Shown: in pieces, positions 28,066 through 37,425 of the stretch
Layout of the letters: every line of letters starts with the position of its first letter
Numbering within the stretch: position 1 is the stretch's first letter
Source: a bacterium
GTDB lineage: Bacteria > Bacillota > Bacilli > Lactobacillales > Streptococcaceae
Length of the DNA: 60,773 nucleotides
Assembly: GCA_905221375.1 (NCBI GenBank)
Contig: CAJNCY010000011.1
Location: 1 to 60,773 of the forward strand
Direction: 5' to 3'
Translations under genes and position numbers: made by a program
Notes under the pieces: model-generated
Database searches by the model: none
What the model saw: the letters and a program-made list of their open reading frames with translations, nothing else
Told to the model about the DNA's origin: nothing

Positions 28066-29157
28066 TTAAAAATCAATCCCTTTCCCAAACTCAACCACAC
28101 TATCCGGCACATCACTAAACAAAGTCACATGTCCCATCTTGCGGTTGTACTTCGCTTCTATTTTACCATACATGTGGAGGTGGGCGCTTGGATTTTCTGT
28201 GACATATTTTTCAGCAGCCTCGACATGCTGTCCGAGTACGTTGAGCATAACAGCTGGGGCATGTAGGTGGATAGCTGGCAATGGTGCTCCGAGAACACCC
28301 AAAATATGGGTATCAAACTGAGAAAAGTCGCAGGCTTCTATAGAGTAGTGCCCTGAATTGTGTGGACGTGGGGCAATCTCATTGACAATGATGTCATCAG
28401 CTGTCGCAAACATTTCCACACAGAGAGTTCCAGACAAGTTGAGTTGTTCTGCGATTCGCACAGCCATGGCCTTGGCTTTCTCAGCTAAACTTTCTGAAAT
28501 GCGAGCAGGCACGATAGTCTTAGATAGGATATTGTTTCGGTGGATATTTTCCTGAGCTGGGAAAACCGTCACATCCTTGCCATTTCCTGACACGATGACA
28601 GAAATCTCAAGGTCAAAGTTGATGAATTCTTCCAAAACGCAGTCGGCTGAGTCAGCTAGCGCATAGGCTTCTTCTAAGTCTGCTTCTGAGCGAATGACCT
28701 TTTGTCCATGCCCATCATAGCCACCAGTAGCAGTCTTGAGGACATAGTTTTTGGACAGGTCAATCTCCACCAAGTCTTGGCTAGAATTCACAACCTTGTA
28801 GGGTGCTACAGTGACTTGATCCTTGTTTGATAGGAAGTCCTTTTCAAAAATACGATTTTGGGAAATGCGAAGCAGGTCGGTTCCTTGAGGAAGTTGACCA
28901 TCCTTGATGACAGCATCCAAACCGTCAGCATCGACATTTTCAAACTCATAGGTGAGGACATCACAACGCTCAGCCAACTGACGCAGAGCATCCACGTCAT
29001 TATAAGGCGCCACAATGATTTCCGCCACGCGAGAGGCTGGACAATCCGCCGCAGGATCCAGCGCGATAACCTTGTGTCCCATGTAGATAGCAGAAATGGC
29101 CATCATCTGCCCCAGCTGACCGCCACCGATAATTCCGATTGTTTTAGATGAGCTCAT
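28066..29157 (-). CDS. purK: N5-carboxyaminoimidazole ribonucleotide synthase
   Basis: 363 aa from the ATG at 29157, overlapping the purE end by 14 bp. ATP-grasp fold with [13 protein letters not shown] at the N-terminus, and [11 protein letters not shown] and [18 protein letters not shown] in the catalytic domain. It makes N5-CAIR from AIR, ATP and bicarbonate, which purE then rearranges. Confidence 0.98.
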   Translation of the reverse strand: MSSSKTIGIIGGGQLGQMMAISAIYMGHKVIALDPAADCPASRVAEIIVAPYNDVDALRQLAERCDVLTYEFENVDADGLDAVIKDGQLPQGTDLLRISQNRIFEKDFLSNKDQVTVAPYKVVNSSQDLVEIDLSKNYVLKTATGGYDGHGQKVIRSEADLEEAYALADSADCVLEEFINFDLEISVIVSGNGKDVTVFPAQENIHRNNILSKTIVPARISESLAEKAKAMAVRIAEQLNLSGTLCVEMFATADDIIVNEIAPRPHNSGHYSIEACDFSQFDTHILGVLGAPLPAIHLHAPAVMLNVLGQHVEAAEKYVTENPSAHLHMYGKIEAKYNRKMGHVTLFSDVPDSVVEFGKGIDF

Positions 29158-29635
29158 TGGTAGACTCCTCTGCGATTTTTCCTTGTTCTTCTGCAAAATC
29201 TGCCAAAGCTGTCGCGATAGCCTGATCCTCTACTGACAGGAGACGAAGGGCAAAGAGGGCTGCGTTGGTCGCACCTGCTTCACCGATAGCCATAGTTGCG
29301 ACTGGTACTCCACCCGGCATCTGTACGATAGAGTAGAGCGAGTCCACGCCACTAAGGGCACGAGACTTGACGGGCACACCAATGACTGGAAGGGTTGTTT
29401 TGGCTGCTACCATGCCTGGTAAATGGGCTGCACCTCCCGCACCTGCGATAATAACCTTGATACCGCGGCTACGGGCTTCTGCTGCATGTCTGAACATAAG
29501 ATCTGGTGTACGGTGGGCAGAGACAACCTTCTTTTCGTAGGCTACACCGAAGCGGTCTAGGACTTCTGCTGTTTTTTGCATGGTTGCCCAGTCGGATTTG
29601 GAACCCATGATGATGGAAATAATTGGTTTAGTCAT
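29144..29635 (-). CDS. purE: N5-CAIR mutase
   Basis: 163 aa, class I Pur[13 protein letters not shown] at the N-terminus, VVSAHRTPD with the catalytic His, and [17 protein letters not shown]. It converts N5-CAIR to CAIR. It is coupled to purK by overlap. The 240-bp gap upstream separates it from purD. Confidence 0.98.
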   Translation of the reverse strand: MTKPIISIIMGSKSDWATMQKTAEVLDRFGVAYEKKVVSAHRTPDLMFRHAAEARSRGIKVIIAGAGGAAHLPGMVAAKTTLPVIGVPVKSRALSGVDSLYSIVQMPGGVPVATMAIGEAGATNAALFALRLLSVEDQAIATALADFAEEQGKIAEESTNELI

Positions 29636-29639
29636 AATT

Positions 29640-29876
29640 TCCCTTTTCTTTCCTTTCTTTTTTCAATCACCTTAGGTTGTGAGGGACGGCAGCAGCCACC
29701 AAAGGTGTCTCATGCCTAAATTGGAAGCCCAAGGTCTTCCAATTTCCCTGAACGATTGGATTGTCATCCAATCGTTTTTTCACAACGGCGGTGATTGTTA
29801 TATATTAGTTCGCTAACGCTCGCAAGTTATGCGACCATTATTGTACTTTGCGACTGCGTCGCTTTTTCTTATATCT
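29640..29876. other. hairpin-rich purD-purE gap without a clear gene
   Basis: Three inverted repeats are visible: AAATTGGAAG/CTTCCAATTT (29718-29745), AACGATTGGAT/ATCCAATCGTT then TTTT (29751-29780, a terminator in plus orientation), and GCGAC/GTCGC (29850-29862) followed by TTTTTC. The two clear T-runs face plus, opposite to the operon. No convincing ORF or promoter is seen. The gap may be the remnant of a small inserted element. Confidence 0.5.
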
Positions 29877-31139
29877 TTATCTAATCGCCTTGCTTCCGAT
29901 ATCGGTTCGGTAAAAAAGGCCTTCTGTTTTTTGTTGAGCGAGTTCTTGATAGATAGTGTTTTGGGTTTCTTTAACGGTGTCTGCTGTGGTGACGAGCATG
30001 TAGACACGTCCACCGTTTGATAGCAGTGCTCTGCTATTTTCCGCAAACTTAGCCCCTGCATAATAGGTGATAATGTCGCCTTCTGTCTTGGATGGCAACT
30101 TGACACCTTTTTCATAGTCTAACGGATAACCGTTGGATGCGACAACCACACCCAGAGTCACACCCTTGTCCGTCCAGGTGATGTTTGGCTCCTTGCCATC
30201 GATGATATCCGTAATATTTTGTGCAAAGTCAGATGTTAAACGAGGCAAGATGATTTGCGTTTCAGGATCTCCAAAACGAGCGTTGAACTCGATGACCTTA
30301 GGTCCATCAGCTGTCAGAATAAGCCCTGCGTAAAGGACACCAAGATACGGACGACCTTCTTTGATCATCCCTTCAAGAACTGGCTTGACAATAGTCTCCA
30401 CTGCTGTGTCCACCACGCTCTGTGGCAAGTGAGGAACTGGTGCATAGGCACCCATCCCACCAGTGTTAGGCCCCTTATCGCTATCGTAGGCACGTTTATG
30501 GTCCTGAGCCGTTGGCATGATGTAGAACTTGTCCCCACTGACAAAGGCAAAGAGGGAAAACTCCTCCCCATCAAGGAATTCCTCAATAACTACACGCGCA
30601 CCTGAGTCACCAAATTTATTGTCCAAAAGCATCTCGTGAGCTGCTTCGACTGCTTGCTCAACCGTCTCAGCAACGACGACACCTTTCCCAAGCGCCAAGC
30701 CATCCGCCTTGACGACGATAGGAGCCCCCTGCTTTTCGATATAGGCCTTGGCTTCCTCGAAATCTGAGAATGTGCCATAGGCTGCTGTCGGAACGCCGTA
30801 TTTGACCATGATTTCCTTGGCAAAATCCTTGGACCACTCCAGCTCTGCCGCCAATCTTGTCGGACCAAAGGCTTTGAGACCAGCTGCATGGAAATCATCC
30901 ACGATACCAGCCGCAAGGGCATCATCTGGACCGATAAAGGTCCAAGCAATATCGTTGACCTTTGCAAACTCAATCAATTTAGAATGTTCGGAAATAGAGA
31001 TATTTACCAACTCCAAACCATCCAGAGTCATTCCGTCATTTCCAGGAGCTATAAATACTTTTTCAACCTCTTTTGACTCAAGCAACTTCTTAGCAATCGC
31101 ATGTTCACGACCACCAGAACCGACAACTAACAGCTTCAT
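29877..31139 (-). CDS. purD: phosphoribosylamine-glycine ligase
   Basis: 420 aa, ATP-grasp: VVGSGGREHAIAKKL at the start, KADGLALGKGVVVA and FNARFGDPETQ in the catalytic core. It makes GAR from phosphoribosylamine, glycine and ATP. A PurR-type box and -10 lie directly upstream, and a purH terminator separates it from purH, so purD-purE-purK can be transcribed independently. Confidence 0.98.
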   Translation of the reverse strand: MKLLVVGSGGREHAIAKKLLESKEVEKVFIAPGNDGMTLDGLELVNISISEHSKLIEFAKVNDIAWTFIGPDDALAAGIVDDFHAAGLKAFGPTRLAAELEWSKDFAKEIMVKYGVPTAAYGTFSDFEEAKAYIEKQGAPIVVKADGLALGKGVVVAETVEQAVEAAHEMLLDNKFGDSGARVVIEEFLDGEEFSLFAFVSGDKFYIMPTAQDHKRAYDSDKGPNTGGMGAYAPVPHLPQSVVDTAVETIVKPVLEGMIKEGRPYLGVLYAGLILTADGPKVIEFNARFGDPETQIILPRLTSDFAQNITDIIDGKEPNITWTDKGVTLGVVVASNGYPLDYEKGVKLPSKTEGDIITYYAGAKFAENSRALLSNGGRVYMLVTTADTVKETQNTIYQELAQQKTEGLFYRTDIGSKAIR

Positions 31140-31171
31140 CTCTCAACCTCTTTTGCGAATTATTTACTAAT

Positions 31172-31194
31172 ATTATATCACAAACGTTCGTTTT
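31172..31194 (-). promoter_or_regulatory. PurBox and -10 upstream of purD
   Basis: On the minus strand AAAACGAACGTTT (complement of 31182-31194) matches the streptococcal/lactococcal PurBox (AWWWCCGAACWWT) at all but one position. It is followed closely by TATAAT (complement of 31172-31177). There is no good -35, which fits activation by PurR. Confidence 0.65.
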
Positions 31195-31222
31195 AATCTT
31201 GTTTTACTCCGCATTTTTACGC

Positions 31223-31250
31223 AAAAAAGGAAAGAAACTGTTTTCTTCCC
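31223..31250 (-). terminator. purH terminator
   Basis: On the minus strand GGAAGAAA-ACAG-TTTCTTTCC is followed by TTTTTT, about 10 bases after the purH stop. Confidence 0.8.
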
Positions 31251-31260
31251 TTTAACGTTC

Positions 31261-32808
31261 TTAATGTCTAAAATGTCTCACTCCTGTGAAGACCATGGTC
31301 AAGCCATATTTGTCCGCTGCTTCGATGGATTCCTGATCACGGACCGATCCACCTGGCTGAATGATAGCCTTAATACCTGCTTTGGCGATTTCTTCCACAT
31401 TATCCGCAAATGGGAAGAAGGCATCCGAAGCAAGAACAGCGCCGTCCAGACGGTCTTTGGCTTGGTCAATCGCAATACGAACAGAAGCCACGCGATTGGT
31501 TTGACCTGGGCCAACACCAAGTGTCATGTGGTCATTGGTGATGATGATGCCGTTTGATTTGACGTACTTGATAGCCTTCCAAGCGAACTCAAGAGCTGTC
31601 GCTTCTTTCTCAGTTGGTTGGCGTTTGGTCACCACTTGCCAATCGACTGGGCTTTCCTTGACCACATCTTGGTTTTGCACCAGAAGTCCACCAACTACAC
31701 CTATGTATTCTGCTTCCACTTCGCTAGCCTCTTGAGCATCAAATGGCAAGGCAAGGATACGCAAGTTTTTCTTTTTATTGGTCAAAATGGCTAGCGCTTC
31801 ATCCGTATAGCTTGGTGCAATGATGATTTCAAGGAATACACCATGCATCTTCTCAGCTGTCGCAGCATCCACCTCACGGTTGAGAACGACAATACCACCG
31901 AAAATTGAGACTGGGTCAGACTCATAAGCATAGTCCCAAGCTGTTTCGATATTGTCAGCTTGACCGATTCCACATGGGTTCATGTGTTTGAGAGCCACAA
32001 CGGTTGGACGGTCTTTAAAATCACGGATAATGCGGATAGCTGCATCCGCATCACGGATATTGTTAAAGGACAATTCCTTCCCGTTAAGCTGTTTAGCCGA
32101 AGCAATGGAGTAGTCAGTCGGCAAGGCTTTTTGGTAGAAGTCCGCATCCTGTTGAGGATTTTCCCCATAGCGCATGGCTTGTTTGAGGTCATAAGTCAAG
32201 GTCAGTTTTTCAGGTTTTTCTTCACCTACTTGTGCTGTGAAATACTCTGCAATCAAGGCATCATAAGCCGCTGTGTGACGGAAAACCTTGGCTGCCAAAC
32301 ATTGGCGCGTTTCGTAAGTCGTTTCATCATTGGCTGCCAATTCGTCCAAAACCACAGCATAGTCAGCAGGGTCTACCACAACCGTCACGCTGGCATGGTT
32401 TTTAGCTGCTGAACGAAGCATAGATGGACCACCGATATCGATATTCTCTACCGCATCAGCGTATGTTACATCTGGTTTGAGAATAGTTTCCTTGAATGGA
32501 TAGAGATTGACCACTACAAGATCGATAAGCTCAATCTGATTATCCTTAGCAGCCTCAAGGTGGCTATCCAAGTCACGACGAGCTAAGAGCCCACCGTGGA
32601 TATTCGGGTGGAGGGTCTTGACACGACCGTCCATCATTTCTGGAAAACCAGTCACATCATCGATGGCAATGGTATCAACACCAGCATTATCAAGTGCAAC
32701 CTTGGTCCCACCTGTCGAGATAATCTCCCAACCAAGTTTTTTGAGTTCTTGGGCAAATTCGACAATGCCCGCTTTGTCTGAGACGCTGATTAAAGCTTTT
32801 TTAGTCAT
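31261..32808 (-). CDS. purH: bifunctional AICAR formyltransferase / IMP cyclohydrolase
   Basis: 515 aa from the ATG at 32808 (seven codons inside the longest frame, with AGGAGAAT before it). The N-terminal cyclohydrolase (MGS-like: [25 protein letters not shown]) and the C-terminal transformylase ([23 protein letters not shown] with the Lys-His pair) carry out the last two steps to IMP. A degenerate copy of its first ~50 codons lies 600 bp upstream, beyond vanZ. Confidence 0.98.
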   Translation of the reverse strand: MTKKALISVSDKAGIVEFAQELKKLGWEIISTGGTKVALDNAGVDTIAIDDVTGFPEMMDGRVKTLHPNIHGGLLARRDLDSHLEAAKDNQIELIDLVVVNLYPFKETILKPDVTYADAVENIDIGGPSMLRSAAKNHASVTVVVDPADYAVVLDELAANDETTYETRQCLAAKVFRHTAAYDALIAEYFTAQVGEEKPEKLTLTYDLKQAMRYGENPQQDADFYQKALPTDYSIASAKQLNGKELSFNNIRDADAAIRIIRDFKDRPTVVALKHMNPCGIGQADNIETAWDYAYESDPVSIFGGIVVLNREVDAATAEKMHGVFLEIIIAPSYTDEALAILTNKKKNLRILALPFDAQEASEVEAEYIGVVGGLLVQNQDVVKESPVDWQVVTKRQPTEKEATALEFAWKAIKYVKSNGIIITNDHMTLGVGPGQTNRVASVRIAIDQAKDRLDGAVLASDAFFPFADNVEEIAKAGIKAIIQPGGSVRDQESIEAADKYGLTMVFTGVRHFRH

Positions 32809-32832
32809 TCTATTCTCCTTTTTAATCATTAG

Positions 32833-33342
32833 TTAAACACCAATTAAATCCAGTAACAGTAAAACAAGATAAGCAAAACCAAGGCTAAGCATACCTAAGA
32901 TATTGACCCATTTTCTAGTCTGTGATTTGAACACTCTTATAAAAATTTGATAAATCAGCAAGCCTACACAAACACCTAGCGTATTTAAAGCCAAATCCGT
33001 TATATCTGTTATACCTATTGCTAAAATATACTGTAAGCACTCAAACAATAAACTAATCAAGAAACCTGTCCCGATTATTTTTAAACTAGATAAATTAGTT
33101 TTTATCAGAGGGAAACAAACACCTAATGGAATAAAGGAAATCAGATTAAATAACATTTCAGCAAAAACAATTTTCCCATCTACTATTAGTGGTTCTGAAA
33201 ATGGAATCCAATTGATGTACCTTGGAGCTAAGAAAAATGCTATAAATTCAGGATTTGTTTCAAACTTAAATAAGATTCCCCAAGTTAATAAAATCAGATA
33301 GACATAAAATACATATCGAGTTGTTTTTTTAGATTCTAACAT
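32833..33342 (-). CDS. vanZ: VanZ-like membrane protein
   Basis: 169 aa with four or five membrane helices and the VanZ motif region (INWIPFSEPL, NLISFIPLGVCFPL, FECLQYIL, DITDLALNTLGVCVG). VanZ gives low-level teicoplanin resistance in Tn1546; in streptococci the homologues have been tied to lipoglycopeptide tolerance. It lies between an intact purH and a duplicate purH 5' fragment, and its AT-rich codon use differs from the pur genes, which suggests insertion. Confidence 0.85.
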   Translation of the reverse strand: MLESKKTTRYVFYVYLILLTWGILFKFETNPEFIAFFLAPRYINWIPFSEPLIVDGKIVFAEMLFNLISFIPLGVCFPLIKTNLSSLKIIGTGFLISLLFECLQYILAIGITDITDLALNTLGVCVGLLIYQIFIRVFKSQTRKWVNILGMLSLGFAYLVLLLLDLIGV

Positions 33343-33415
33343 TACAAATACCTCCGTTTGAAGCCGTCTTCAACAATCACTGACTCCAATTTTGAATCAA
33401 AGATATCATATGAAT

Positions 33416-33567
33416 CATCAATGGCAATGGTGCTCACCCCAGCATTATCAAGGGCAACCTTGGTTCCACCTGTTGAGATAATGTCCCAACCGAGTTTTTT
33501 TAAGTTCTTGGGCAAATTCAACAATGCCCTCTTTGTTTGAGACACTGATTAAAGCTTTTTTCGTCAT
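33416..33567 (-). pseudogene. duplicated 5' fragment of purH
   Basis: From the ATG complement at 33567 it reads [20 protein letters not shown] like purH. A one-base insertion in the A-run after that changes frame, after which [19 protein letters not shown] continues. About 150 bp align with the intact purH start, including the leader, with scattered differences. It cannot encode an enzyme. Confidence 0.9.
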
Positions 33568-33568
33568 T

Positions 33569-34033
33569 CTATTCCTCTTTCTTTAGGTCCAAGCGCATAG
33601 CAACTTCATTATTTTCTTCTATAAATCCTGTTTCCTGAAAACCCAAACTAGTCAACAGGTGCTTCATTTTTTCATTTCCAACCACATAATCTGCGATAAT
33701 ATGATTGCAAGCGCTATCCATCTGAGCCTTTTTGATCAGAACTTCCACGGCTTTTCGTCCATAACCTCTTCCTTGGTACTGCTGGCCAATCATTATCCGC
33801 CAGATAAAGTATTCCGCTTCATCCTTATCTATTTCCAACAGGAGAAAACCAACTACAAGCTCATTCCAATAAATTGCCATTGGGAACACATCCCCATTCT
33901 CTCGGTAGAGCCATGCGTCAGCTAAAGAGCGTACATTTGGAGACACGAAACGTGCTCGTTCATCAGCTTCAGATATTTTCAAATCCAGCACTGCCTGAAA
34001 ACTGCTCTCATCTACTAATTTTATCTCAATCAT
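33569..34033 (-). CDS. GNAT-family N-acetyltransferase
   Basis: 154 aa from the ATG at 34033 (TAGGAG upstream). GNAT fold with the acetyl-CoA pyrophosphate loop GQQYQGRGYGRKAVEVL (Q/RxxGxG/A motif) and a C-terminal GFQETGFIEENNEVAMRL. It resembles SpeG/BltD-like acetyltransferases (IKLVDESSFQAVLDLKI start), so a small amine or polyamine could be the substrate; not certain. It sits between purN and the purH fragment, in operon orientation. Confidence 0.85.
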   Translation of the reverse strand: MIEIKLVDESSFQAVLDLKISEADERARFVSPNVRSLADAWLYRENGDVFPMAIYWNELVVGFLLLEIDKDEAEYFIWRIMIGQQYQGRGYGRKAVEVLIKKAQMDSACNHIIADYVVGNEKMKHLLTSLGFQETGFIEENNEVAMRLDLKKEE

Positions 34034-34077
34034 TTTTTCTCCTAGCAAAATTGCACAATCAAAATTTGATTTACTTC

Positions 34078-34629
34078 TTATCTTCTCCCTACTCCCAAAC
34101 TATCCAGAACCTCTGGATACAACTTGTACTCTGCCTCATGAATACGAGCTTCAAAGCTTTCTATGGTATCATCAGCTAACCTTGGCACACGTACTTGTTT
34201 GATGACCTTGCCTGTATCTACTTCAGAGTCCACCCAGTGAATGGTCACACCAGACTGGTCAACACCAGCATTCCAAGCGTCCTCAATACCATGAGCTCCT
34301 GGAAATTCTGGCAGGTAGGCTGGGTGAATGTTGATAATCCGTCCTTCATAAGCCGCCAATAAGGTTGGCCCAACGATTTTCATGTAGCCTGCTAGGCAAA
34401 CCAAGTCAATCTGGTGTTCTTCCAAGAGCTCAACAAGGGCTGCTTCATAGTCTGCCTTACTCTCAAACTCCTTGAGTTCAAAAGCATAGGACAGAACGCC
34501 GAGCTTGTCTGCACGTTCGAGCACATAGGCGTCACGATGGTCTGAAAAGACAAACTCAACCGGAAATTCTTCGGCAATCACCTGAAAATTCGAGCCATTA
34601 CCAGAGGCAAAAACCGCTATTTTTTTCAT
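34078..34629 (-). CDS. purN: GAR formyltransferase
   Basis: 183 aa. It has [13 protein letters not shown] at the start, then [14 protein letters not shown] and [20 protein letters not shown] with the catalytic Asn-His, and Asp in [13 protein letters not shown]. It formylates GAR using 10-formyl-THF. It overlaps purM by 4 bp. Confidence 0.98.
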   Translation of the reverse strand: MKKIAVFASGNGSNFQVIAEEFPVEFVFSDHRDAYVLERADKLGVLSYAFELKEFESKADYEAALVELLEEHQIDLVCLAGYMKIVGPTLLAAYEGRIINIHPAYLPEFPGAHGIEDAWNAGVDQSGVTIHWVDSEVDTGKVIKQVRVPRLADDTIESFEARIHEAEYKLYPEVLDSLGVGRR

Positions 34630-35648
34630 TTGATGATGACACTTTCGTTTTCTTTCTTGACGATGCGACCAATTTCATAGACTGGTTCATCCAGCAATTC
34701 TTTGACACGATCTACATTTTCAGGGCTAACTGCCAGTATGAGTCCCACACCCATATTGAAGATTTCAAACATTTCTTCATGCTTGATTTCACCGTATTTT
34801 TCAAGGACTTTAAAGATTGGTAAGACTGGGACTTTGCTTTCCTCAATCTCAGCAGCTAGGTCAGTCGCAAACATGCGAGGGACATTCTCAATAAAGCCAC
34901 CACCCGTGATGTGGGCAATACCGTTGACCAACTCTTCCTTGATGAGTGGCAAAACAGCCTTGACATAGATACGAGTCGGCTCAAGAAGAACTTCTTTGAG
35001 TTTCTTACCCTCCAATTCTGGTAAGACTTCCTCACCTGTATAGTCCACAAAGACACGACGAACGAGTGAGTAACCATTTGAGTGAATCCCACTTGAAGCA
35101 AGTCCGAGAAGAACATCACCTTCTGCTACTTTTGAACCGTCAATAATTTGAGATTTTTCAGCCACACCGACTGCAAAACCAGCCAAATCGTAGTCATCTT
35201 CGCCATACATACCAGGCATTTCAGCTGTTTCCCCACCGATGAGTGCAGCGCCTGCCTGCACACAACCTTCTGCCACACCAGCAACGACTTGTTCTAGCTT
35301 AACTGGTTCATTCTTTCCAGTAGCGACGTAGTCAAGGAAATAGAGGGGCTCCGCACCTGCAGCAATGATGTCGTTGACACACATAGCCACACAGTCCTGA
35401 CCGATAGTATCGTGCTTGTCGTACTTGATAGCCAACATGAGCTTGGTTCCGACACCATCAGTTCCTGAAATCAAGACAGGTTCTTTAACCCCAGTCTTTG
35501 AAAGGTCAAACATACCACCAAAGCCACCCAGAGCTCCCATGACACCTGCACGCTCCGTACGAGCCACGTGCTTTTTAATCCGTTCAACAACTTCATAACC
35601 CGCTTCAACATCCACACCAGATTGAGCGTACGCATTTTTATTTGCCAT
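34626..35648 (-). CDS. purM: AIR synthetase
   Basis: 340 aa with [29 protein letters not shown] and [11 protein letters not shown] motifs of the PurM/PurL ATP-binding superfamily. It closes the imidazole ring of FGAM to AIR. A BOX and a short copy of its own first codons lie upstream, between it and purF. Confidence 0.98.
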   Translation of the reverse strand: MANKNAYAQSGVDVEAGYEVVERIKKHVARTERAGVMGALGGFGGMFDLSKTGVKEPVLISGTDGVGTKLMLAIKYDKHDTIGQDCVAMCVNDIIAAGAEPLYFLDYVATGKNEPVKLEQVVAGVAEGCVQAGAALIGGETAEMPGMYGEDDYDLAGFAVGVAEKSQIIDGSKVAEGDVLLGLASSGIHSNGYSLVRRVFVDYTGEEVLPELEGKKLKEVLLEPTRIYVKAVLPLIKEELVNGIAHITGGGFIENVPRMFATDLAAEIEESKVPVLPIFKVLEKYGEIKHEEMFEIFNMGVGLILAVSPENVDRVKELLDEPVYEIGRIVKKENESVIIK

Positions 35649-35716
35649 TTTATTTTTCCTTTTCTTTTTTTGGGAAAGACTGCGACGTATTTTTAGATAA
35701 ACAATTATTTTATCTA

Positions 35717-35821
35717 ATACTCAATGAAAATCAAAGAGCAAACTAGGAAGCTAGCCGCAGGCTGTACTTGGGTACGGCAAGGTGAAGCTGACGTGGTTTG
35801 AATTTGATTTTCGAAGAGTAT
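35717..35821 (-). repeat. short BOX element (A-C)
   Basis: On the minus strand boxA (ATACTCTTCGAAAATC) runs to boxC (ATTTTCATTGAGTAT), without boxB. It lies between purF and purM, inside the operon. Confidence 0.95.
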
Positions 35822-35908
35822 AAAAATACTAGTCAGGGTTCTAGCTTTGCCCCATAGGACAAAGCGTCTACTGACAAATGCTTTAGCTTTTAGTCAGTAG
35901 TGAGACGT

Positions 35909-35955
35909 GGAGCATAAGCATTTTTATTTGTTATTTTTATATTCCTTTTCTTTAA
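35909..35955 (-). pseudogene. duplicate of the purM start region
   Basis: On the minus strand ACAAATAAAAATGCTTATGC resembles the purM start (GCAAATAAAAATGCGTACGC), with the same T/C-rich leader (complement of ...TTCCTTTTCTTT) upstream. The purM ATG has become ATA here. The similarity ends after about ten codons. The rest of 35822-35908 shows only an imperfect hairpin (CTACTGAC..GTCAGTAG). Confidence 0.7.
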
Positions 35956-35970
35956 TGGAGGATCTATTGT

Positions 35971-37413
35971 CTATTTGTAAAAACTAGTCTTTTCTTCCAA
36001 ACTTCGACGATAATCTTCCTCGTAGTCATAGAGAGGTGTTGGATAGTCACCATCAAAATAAGCCACGCAAAGACCACCATTTGGTGCATCTGTTTCAATA
36101 CCAATTGAATCAATCAACCCCTCAACAGAAAGATAGGTCAGACTGTCCGCACCAATGATTTGACGCGTTTCTTCAACCGTATGATTGGCCGCAATCAGCT
36201 CCTGACGGGTTTGGATATCAATCCCGTAGAAACATGGATAAGCTAGCGCTGGACTACCAATAGCAACGTGAACCTCAGTCGCACCCGCTTCTTTCAAGAG
36301 TTGAACAATCCGACGAGAGGTTGTTCCACGTACAATAGAGTCATCAATCATAACCACACGCTTGCCTTTTACAACACCAGAAACAGCAGAGAGTTTCATC
36401 CGCACCCCTTGCTCCCGCAATTCTTGAGTCGGTTGGATAAAGGTGCGTTGGGTGTATTGATTCTTGATGAGGCCCATTTCATTTGGTAGCCCGGACTCTT
36501 CCGCAAATCCCATAGCCGCGCTGAGGGAAGAATTGGGCACACCGACCACGATATCCGCCTCATGCTTGAATTCACGCGCCAATTGGGCACCCATACGTTT
36601 GCGAGCCGTATGGACATTGACACCGTGGATATTAGAATCAGGGCGGGCAAAATAGATATACTCCATAGAACAGATTGCTAACTGAGTATCATCTGTATAG
36701 CTGTCATACTGGATACCCTTGTCATCAATGATGACAATTTCACCTGGCTTCAAATCACGAATCCACTCTGCACCAATGACTTCAAAAGCACAAGTTTCAG
36801 AGGAAACAACCACCGCTCCGTTGGCCATTTTCCCGATAGAAAGCGGACGGAAGCCATTAGGGTCAAGAGCCGCAATCAACTTGTCTTCAAACAGCAAGAT
36901 ATAGGCAAAACCACCTTTAACTAGACTGAGCGCCTCCTTGATTTTACCCATCAAGTTCGGATTATGGCTGCGACGAATGAGGTGAGCCAAGATTTCCGAG
37001 TCCGAAGTCGCGCTGAAAATCGCGCCTCTTTGTTCCAGTTCTTTCTTGAGAGAGGCAGCATTGGTCAGATTCCCATTATGAGCCAAGCCAAACTGCATAT
37101 CGTGAAAACGGAAGAGGAAGGGCTGGATGTTATCTACAGAAGCTTCGCCAGCAGTCGCATAACGTACATGTCCAATCGCACCAGTTCCTGTCAATTTATC
37201 CAAATTAGCAGGATTTCTGAAGACTTCTGATAAAAGGCCCATGTCACGATGGCGCTTTAGTTTCCCTTGGTCATTGGAGAGGATTCCTGCCCCCTCCTGA
37301 CCACGGTGCTGAAGACTATGGAGCCCAAAATAGGTCAATTTAGCAGCATCTGGATGTCCCCAAATACCGAAAACACCACATTCTTCATTAAGAGATTTTA
37401 CTTCGTATGTCAT
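35971..37413 (-). CDS. purF: amidophosphoribosyltransferase
   Basis: 480 aa. The glutaminase catalytic Cys is unmasked after an 11-residue propeptide (LNEECGVFGIWG, Cys12). The phosphoribosyl site VVMIDDSIVRGTT is near residue 350. It makes phosphoribosylamine from PRPP and glutamine, the first committed step, and is subject to AMP/GMP feedback in this family. Confidence 0.98.
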   Translation of the reverse strand: MTYEVKSLNEECGVFGIWGHPDAAKLTYFGLHSLQHRGQEGAGILSNDQGKLKRHRDMGLLSEVFRNPANLDKLTGTGAIGHVRYATAGEASVDNIQPFLFRFHDMQFGLAHNGNLTNAASLKKELEQRGAIFSATSDSEILAHLIRRSHNPNLMGKIKEALSLVKGGFAYILLFEDKLIAALDPNGFRPLSIGKMANGAVVVSSETCAFEVIGAEWIRDLKPGEIVIIDDKGIQYDSYTDDTQLAICSMEYIYFARPDSNIHGVNVHTARKRMGAQLAREFKHEADIVVGVPNSSLSAAMGFAEESGLPNEMGLIKNQYTQRTFIQPTQELREQGVRMKLSAVSGVVKGKRVVMIDDSIVRGTTSRRIVQLLKEAGATEVHVAIGSPALAYPCFYGIDIQTRQELIAANHTVEETRQIIGADSLTYLSVEGLIDSIGIETDAPNGGLCVAYFDGDYPTPLYDYEEDYRRSLEEKTSFYK

Positions 37414-37425
37414 TTTATATACCTT

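Noticed and set aside
29813..30115. 100-codon minus-strand ORF at the purD end
   Set aside because: It overlaps purD in another frame and runs into the hairpin-rich gap; no SD and no family resemblance.
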